Below the pieces are notes generated by a model, which had not been told where the DNA came from, did not search any database, and saw only the letters and a list, made by a program, of their open reading frames with translations. Source: Trachelipus rathkii (lineage: Eukaryota; Arthropoda; Malacostraca; Isopoda; Trachelipodidae). From it: a DNA stretch of 15,000 nt. How positions within the stretch are numbered: position 1 is the first letter of the stretch; the number at the start of each line of letters is the position of its first letter. The DNA is taken from positions 1 through 15,000 of the forward strand of contig JABUQX010086827.1 of NCBI GenBank assembly GCA_015478945.1, given 5' to 3'. Position numbers and translations under genes: made by a program. Of the stretch, positions 9,809 to 15,000 are shown piece by piece.

Positions 9809-10102
9809 TTAATCTTTCTTCTTTTCTGTTTCTTTATCTTCCTTATACTTTTCCCAAGAATGGAGTAAAAGCCGCTCCATCCACTGCGATGAGTTTGTAA
9901 CCTTTTGCCAAACACCTATGTTGTGTAATGGAGTCATTTGGTTGACAAAGTTTAGCTCATTTTTTGCTAGATTTGCAAATGACCATATCTTTTCCACAAG
10001 CGATGGAAAAGATTTGTCGAATAGCGAAACCCAATCAATTCCCCGTACACACAATTTGTGACATTTGTCGATACTTTGGCAGTGCAATTCAAGTATATTT
10101 GT
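9809..10102 (-). CDS. Unidentified open frame, possible gene or element fragment
   Basis: About 97 sense codons are open between a TGA at 10103-10105 and a TAA at 9809-9811. No convincing start is visible: the frame has no early ATG, so the usual start choice would be a TTG at 10085-10087. The composition is unlike the AT-repeat frames around it. It is mixed in residues with several Trp, Cys and His, a central segment DKSFPSLVEKIWSFANLAKN, the phrase TPLHNIGVWQKV, and a charged KYKEDKETEKKKD tail that stops at the edge of a TA repeat. That pattern suggests a fragment of an exon or of a transposon protein truncated by the microsatellite. I do not recognise the family. It may also be chance. 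Confidence 0.3.
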   Translation of the reverse strand, partial: TNILELHCQSIDKCHKLCVRGIDWVSLFDKSFPSLVEKIWSFANLAKNELNFVNQMTPLHNIGVWQKVTNSSQWMERLLLHSWEKYKEDKETEKKKD

Positions 10103-10105
10103 TCA

Positions 10106-10640
10106 TATGCGGCCTAACTGACGTTATATACGGCTTATAACATATCTACTTGATAGAAAAAAATGTGTAGGTGCTTATCCTCAAATATACATAATTCTTG
10201 TTTTAAAGATATGGTTAATTATAATTATGAAATAAGGATTTAATTCTTCCAAATTTGCAAATAGGCCTATACTATATGAAGTCCTTATTTGAAAATTAGT
10301 TTTTTTTTTTTATAATTTTTTTTTTAATTATTTATTTATTTATTAACATCCCAGGCTATAGTACTTAAAAATATGTTTTTTAAAAACTTTTATTGTGAAA
10401 CCATAACTGCAATTGCTGAAAAAATGTTTTACAACTATGCCTAATTAAAACTTACTCCTAGCTGTTATTATACTTTTATAATGTCCATATTTGATGACAA
10501 ATATTGGTCATTCCCACTCAAACTTTTGCCGCTTATCAAACGAATTATGTAAATATACGAACTGTGTGTTACGCAGTATCACTGTGGACCTTAAAAAAAA
10601 CAACAATGCAAACACCGCAAAGATTCAAAGGGTTGACAAA
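10106..10640. other. AT-rich non-coding sequence with T runs and a (TTTA)n patch
   Basis: The segment contains T-rich runs at about 10301-10324 and a short tttattta repeat at about 10326-10344. Nothing else was recognised. The T runs on this strand could be the A-rich tail of a minus-strand element, but they lie several hundred bases beyond the last recognisable retrotransposon sequence. Confidence 0.45.
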
Positions 10641-10880
10641 CTCTCTCATGTTTGTGGTAAGCCGCCTAAGGTGCGCGACGGGCATCGGGAAAGAAAAGCA
10701 GTAGAGAAAGAACATGATCACAAGTCGAAAAGAAAAGCCCGGCCTTAACGCCCCTCAGTACCGATTAATTAGTGGGACCATACGCAGTCAGAAAATCACC
10801 CTAGAGCTTCATGAGCTTCATGGGACCCTCACTATGGTAGTTCGTCATGTAGGTGTTCATTGCCTTGCCCAGTGGGCCAG
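10641..10880 (-). mobile_element. Probable 3' untranslated part of the non-LTR retrotransposon
   Basis: Immediately downstream of the recognisable C-terminus on the minus strand lies a GC-richer stretch with stops in all frames. Its composition matches the retroelement and not the flanking AT-rich DNA. It contains a perfect two-copy tandem of gagcttcat at 10804-10821. The exact 3' boundary is not visible: no clean poly-A (poly-T on this strand) or target duplication was found, so the lower limit is approximate. Confidence 0.45.
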
Positions 10881-13130
10881 CCCAACCATGACACTCTTCT
10901 ACAACTGCCTACCGCCATTCACTTCCTTGTTAAACATCATTTCCTTCTCGCCTCTACCAACTCACCATTTCTCTACTTCAAACATTCGTTTACTGAACCA
11001 ATCCACTTTTTCTTCGGTCTCCCACGGTCGGTTCCCAAACACACTCGCCACTAACATCCGCTTAACCAACCGACTATCAATCATCCTTTCCTATGACCAA
11101 ACCATCTTAAATACTTTCATTATTCTCTCATTTACCCCTTTCTTTCCACCACACAACTCTCTAATACGTTCATTTCTCACTTTATTAATTCTTCTCACAC
11201 CTAGCACAAACCTAAGATTGAAAGATTGTTTCCATCCTGAACACTTGAACTTTAGATCTATACTACCTCTTTTTCCAGACAATAGTCTCACTACTATATT
11301 AGCAAACAACAGAAAGGTAACTAAACATACCCTCATGTTAAATAACCCTACGCCACACTCAAAGACCTTAGTCCTTTTACATTCACCAACCGATTAATTG
11401 CATCCACCCCCTTCCCTGCGCATTCACAATTTCCTACCATCAGCATCTGCATGTCGTTCCCTTATTATACATAACATAGCAAAACAATAATAACACCACT
11501 AAAATATTTTCAACTCAGACACTTGTGTCCAGCGTATGGCATGGCTCACCATCTAAACATACTTGAGACGGGATTGAGGAGTGCTTCCTCGAGCATGCAA
11601 CAACCATACACCTTAACTCTTATACCACGTTTACTTTCAAGCCCCTCCTTTTACACACCCTGCCAGACTCATCTCCCAGCCATCCCCAAAAACTATACAT
11701 TCAATTCACACCACACAGAACCAACATCATCCCAGCATATAAATAGTAGGGCAAACTCCTCCACTACACTCATCTCCAATAGTCTCCACCATATGATCTA
11801 ATGTAGACTACCATATGGTGCATTGCTTCGTGTTGACACCCCCCACCTCCGAATTCTTTCATAACCCATCCATATATTAAATTAATAAACAAGGAGACAT
11901 AACAAAACCCTGTCTTACTCCACTATTAATCCTACAATCACCATTGACACATTTATTCTTACACACGCTTTCACTATCCGTTCATACATACTTTTGATTC
12001 CATTCAGAAGCCTACACCAACACCAAATTATATCACTAACACCTTGCCATAGAGCTTTAATTAATTAACTCTATCATACGCCTGTTTGCAAATCCACAAA
12101 ATAAAACCTAAACACAATATATTCTTCTCTCCCTCATTTTCTCAATCATTCTGTTTCAATGTAAAGTATTTGAGTCCACACATCCTCTACCACTGCCAAA
12201 CGCACCTCTTGTTCTTCAATAATCAGTCCTTCAATCACTCGACGCAGTCTTTCGACCAAAATACCAGCATATACCTTCCCTACAACACTCAATAACTTAT
12301 TCCCCTATAATTTCTGGTTCCTCTTTCTCTCTCCCTTATCCCTTAATACTACTGGAAGGAGTAGCTATTAACCAGTCCTCCCTCGTCGAATTCCTCTGGA
12401 ATCTATATCCCTCTATAAACGCCTTTATTACCAACTTCCAATCCAATAATCACCATCTCGCCTCCGTTCTTGAACTAATTTCACCAGTACTTTCATCTTA
12501 TACCTGCAGATTTACCAATCTTCAACTTTTTCACTCTACGCCATTACCTCCTCCTTACTAAATGACCTCATCCCCAAAATACTATTCCTTCTTGCACCCA
12601 AACCCACGCACATTCACTATCACCTCTTTCATTACTGTTAATATTGTGCAGATTTTCGAAGTGCTTTTTTCCACACTCCCCAACCCATTTCGATCAGTTA
12701 CAAAAAGCACTTCCCATTCATGTATTCTTAAGCAGATCCCTTATTCTCAATCTCTTAACCTTTCGTGACTTCCTTCATAACCACTTACTATTCCCTTGTA
12801 AGTCCACCTTCATCTCCTTTCAAACTGTTCATTTCCTCTTTGTTTTCTCTCTACGTATAGCACTTTTAGTATTTCTTCTCTCATTCCTCCTTTATAATAA
12901 ATTTCCATAGCATCTTTTCTTTGAAGTCTATCTTCATCATTTTGGCTTTATGAATAACATTCAACCCACGCTTCTTTTTTACCTTTAACCGCTTTCATCA
13001 CCACTTCATTCCACCACTCCTGTTAACATTCTTATTCCTACTTTAGCACATCCACATACTTCTTTGCACTACTAACAATTGCTTCCTTCCTTTGCTCCCA
13101 GTTTGTTCAGAATCAACTTGTTCACATTCA
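10881..13130 (-). pseudogene. 5'-truncated non-LTR retrotransposon reverse transcriptase, multiply frameshifted
   Basis: An intact copy would encode a reverse transcriptase that copies element RNA at the target site. On the minus strand the expected blocks occur in order. EWWNEVVMKAVKGKKEAW (12966-13019) is the linker after the endonuclease domain. VKKLKIGKSAG (12502-12534) is the usual start of the RT domain. LLSVVGKVYAGILVERLR (about 12242-12295) leads into RVIEGLIIEEQEVRLAVVED. GFILWICKQAYDRVN is at about 12064-12108, where relatives have FIDLEKAYDRVN. ALWQGVSD is followed by NGIKSMYERIVKACVRI, then NSGVRQGFVMSP (11892-11927). YLYAGMMLVLCG is at about 11703-11742, where relatives have LYADDLVLCG. 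GVRRINKVRNERIRELCG (11148-11201), YLRWFGH (11093-11113) and a C-terminal EARR region near 10950 follow. Both catalytic aspartate regions are altered, and many frameshifts and stops are present. The apurinic endonuclease domain that should precede EWW is absent, and the relic stops at a TA microsatellite. I know this block wording best from decapod elements. The clade (Jockey, CR1 or RTE-like) is unresolved. Confidence 0.85.
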
Positions 13131-13159
13131 TTATATATTATATCTTATATATATATATA

Positions 13160-13225
<66 letters not shown>

Positions 13226-13232
13226 ATATGAG
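13131..13232. repeat. (TA)n microsatellite at the 5' end of the retrotransposon relic
   Basis: A long, almost pure TA array starts within about ten bases of the last sequence attributable to the retroelement. The array thus marks the truncated 5' edge of the element. Confidence 0.95.
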
Positions 13233-13512
13233 TATATCACTTTGGCGGCCACCAAAATGCTATCGACATATCTGAGAGCGCTAGCGAGAAGCTAACTGGT
13301 ATAAAAAACACACAGTAGGTTAAACTTCAAGCCAATATGAAAACGAAACACATTAAAACTCTTTAGAAAAATGTATGTTTTATAATACGTTAGTAATTAG
13401 TAAATTAACTCTTCATTATCTATCGATTGATGTATCTTTTCAGTTTTTCTCCTAATAAAACCCTTAAAAACGTCGTCTGGCAAACATATAGAGGCTCATT
13501 TTTTATTTGCCA
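13233..13512. other. Unassigned unique sequence between two microsatellites
   Basis: The segment starts with a GC-containing piece (ggcggccacc near 13244, agcgctagcg near 13278) and continues AT-rich into the fourth G-rich motif. The plus-strand open frame at 13427-13645 runs on into the TA repeat and is not considered a gene. This may be internal sequence of a non-autonomous transposon ending at 13555. Confidence 0.4.
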
Positions 13513-13555
13513 AGATTTAGGGGGCAAGAGCCCCCCTGCCCCTGCCACGCCCATG
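13513..13555. mobile_element. Putative DNA-transposon terminus beside CA/TA repeat (copy 4)
   Basis: The sequence atttagggggcaagagcccc begins at 13516, followed by cctgcccctgccacgccca, then directly by a CA repeat. The part at 13519-13537 folds as GGGGGC / GCCCCC with an AAGA loop. The reverse complement of the end reads TGGGCGTGGCAGGGGCAGG, a form familiar from ends of invertebrate hAT-like non-autonomous elements and similar to the GGGCGT start of copy 1. No partner end was identified. Confidence 0.55.
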
Positions 13556-13604
13556 CACACACCACACATCACAACACACACCACACCATATATATATATA
13601 TATA

Positions 13605-13690
<86 letters not shown>

Positions 13691-13935
13691 ATATATTATA
13701 TATATATTTATATATATATTATATATATTATATATATATATTTTATATTATATTTATATATATATATATATATGCGTACATAACATACATATATCATACA
13801 ATATATATCTATATAGTATATATATATATATTTATATAATATATATAATATATTTATATATATATATATCTATATATATTTATATATATTAAATATATAT
13901 ATATATATATATAATATATATAATATATATAAACT
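13556..13935. repeat. Compound (CA)n-(TA)n microsatellite
   Basis: About 30 bases of imperfect CA repeat pass into roughly 350 bases of TA repeat with phase flips and a short gcgtacataacatacat interruption near 13773. The Tyr/Ile-rich open frames are repeat translations. Confidence 0.93.
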
Positions 13936-14193
13936 AAACGAGTATAAAACAAAATTTATGTAACTATTATAATGCACTTAACAATTATGAATGAAGCCAC
14001 ATATCAAGTGCCAATATAGCAAAGACTTATTTAAGGCAATTATGTAAAAAACGGGAACACGCAATCCAAAAAATCAAAAGGCAAGGCAACAACATTGAAA
14101 AAACTATAAAGTGGGAGGACCATAACTATAAACTTTATTAAATATGTTACTGAAAATTATGCAAATGAATTATCACAGGAGATTTTACTCTCC
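13936..14193. other. AT-rich unassigned sequence, possibly the 3' body of a SINE-like element
   Basis: No coding signal. It lies on the 3' side of the minus-strand tRNA-like segment, where the body and tail of a tRNA-derived SINE would be. A small hairpin, ggaga (14178-14182) with tctcc (14189-14193), sits immediately beside the tRNA-like end. Confidence 0.35.
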
Positions 14194-14265
14194 ATCAGCG
14201 GGATTCGAACATTGGACTCCGCGTCGCAGAGTTAACAATAACCGGATGCTCTATAGGACGAGGAG
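14194..14265 (-). repeat. Degenerate tRNA-like element (SINE head or tRNA pseudogene)
   Basis: Read on the minus strand, TAGAGCATCCGG (about 14242-14253) is close to the Pol III A box TRGCNNAGYNGG. GTTCGAATCCC (14200-14210) matches the B box GGTTCGANTCC core. An anticodon-arm-like ACTCT-GCGACGC-GGAGT stem-loop lies between them, with normal tRNA spacing overall. The residue 5' of the putative anticodon is C rather than the near-universal U, and neither the T stem nor the acceptor stem pairs convincingly. A working tRNA is therefore unlikely. A tRNA-derived SINE or old tRNA pseudogene fits best. Confidence 0.6.
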
Positions 14266-14814
14266 TTACAATTGATTAAATTACTTTTTTTTATTAAAAG
14301 TTCTCATTTCACACATGCATTGCTTTATTTTCTAGGAGAGGAACTTTTCTAGGCAATTATTACCTAGGATCCGGAGGATGGAACCTAGGACATTTAATTC
14401 GGAATTCAGTTGCCGTAATATAGTTATAAAGAACTTTGTGCGGTCACAATTAAAAATTTTAAATTTATTAAAACATGATTTTATATCTTTATTTTTATGA
14501 TTGTGCTTTAATAAATAGCAAGTATGAATTTATAAACATTTTGACAATTTTTTTACCTAAAAAAAAAAATTATTGATTTGATTTCTATATTAATGGAACA
14601 AATAATATATTATAGAATAATAGATCAAATAATGATCATTAAATATATGAATATTAAATACAGGAAGTAAAATAAGTAATGGTAAAAAATTTCAAAGAAA
14701 GCTGGAAAGAAAGAACGTGAATATCGAGCAGACCCGAATTTCCAAACTTCACACAAAATTCGTGTAAATACGAACAATCACTTCTTATTATGTTTTTATA
14801 TAAGGTTGGTCGAA
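14266..14814. other. Unassigned AT-rich sequence
   Basis: No coding or RNA signal recognised. Two cctagg palindromes occur 25 bases apart (near 14363 and 14386), and A/T homopolymer runs are frequent. Confidence 0.45.
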
Positions 14815-15000
14815 GCGCCATTGCGGTGAGGGTCGGGTGCGTTACAGGATGAGCTCATTTTGCTGCCGTGTGATGCGGCTAACAATTTCAGCCTCCTTGA
14901 GTAAACCGCTCAATAAAATCCGGTGAGGTGTGGTGCGTGCGGTGATTTGCACTACTTTAGGTTATTGGTGCGGTGTGGAGCAAAAACATGACGGGTAGCA
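14815..15000. other. G/T-skewed, GC-richer stretch at the window edge
   Basis: The composition changes abruptly from AT-rich to repeated gcggtg/ggtgcg/gtggtg words (for example near 14823, 14921-14942 and 14968-14978). No frame or RNA family was recognised. It may be the start of another repeat or gene-associated region that continues beyond the window. Confidence 0.4.

Noticed and set aside
10714..11397. 227-codon plus-strand open frame rich in Ser, Thr, Leu and Pro
   Set aside because: It is antisense to the minus-strand reverse-transcriptase relic, whose C-terminal motifs (GVRR, RIRELCG, LRWFGH) are on the opposite strand. Its bias is the complement of a purine-rich coding strand.
11523..12910. 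Several plus-strand open frames of 65-95 codons
   Set aside because: They have the same explanation: they are shadows of the retrotransposon relic on the minus strand.
1..15000. CRISPR arrays, bacterial operons or ribosome binding sites
   Set aside because: The sequence is plainly eukaryotic repeat-rich DNA. No spaced direct repeats of CRISPR type and no closely packed coding regions exist.

Overview
This window looks like intergenic animal DNA made almost entirely of dead transposable elements and simple repeats. I recognise no intact cellular protein gene, rRNA gene or functional tRNA. The short open frames lack start context, cannot be assigned to a gene, or are produced by the repeats themselves. 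The reverse-transcriptase relic belongs to a non-LTR family whose C-terminal wording (GVRR-x-KVRN-x-RIRELCG, then LRWFGH) I know from decapod crustacean genomes. Decapods also carry very many TA and CA microsatellites. I therefore infer a decapod crustacean, or at least an arthropod or other invertebrate, with moderate confidence.

Layout. At 1-700 there is unassigned AT-rich sequence. At about 700-2940 on the minus strand lies a broken but nearly full-length hAT-superfamily transposase of the ZMYM1-like (TTF zinc finger plus DUF4371) type, with landmarks in order from the N-terminal zinc finger to the C-terminal hAT dimerisation region. At 2945-3990 there is unassigned sequence holding a striking 37-base perfect palindrome inside a longer imperfect hairpin, then TTA-rich and GTTTTT-rich simple sequence. 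At about 4080-6535 there is a long, irregular TA domain with small unique islands. At 6536-7985 there is unassigned sequence. From 7988 to 9812 TA tracts alternate with unique islands and one long interrupted CA repeat. At 9809-10102 on the minus strand there is an unidentified, complex open frame. At about 10640-13130 on the minus strand there is the 5'-truncated, frameshifted non-LTR retrotransposon, whose truncated end abuts a TA microsatellite. At 13131-13935 there is more TA and CA repeat, and at about 14194-14265 on the minus strand a degenerate tRNA-like (SINE-type) Pol III element. The window ends in a G/T-skewed stretch.

A recurring pattern is a short G-rich motif, (A)GGGGG-GCAA, always on the same strand and found four times, each beside a TA or CA microsatellite. 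I interpret these as termini of non-autonomous DNA transposons that carry, or seeded, the microsatellites. The genes here do not act together: both coding relics are independent dead insertions. The most useful results are the two reconstructed relics, the palindrome, and the transposon-end/microsatellite association. I see no evidence for a new functional system.
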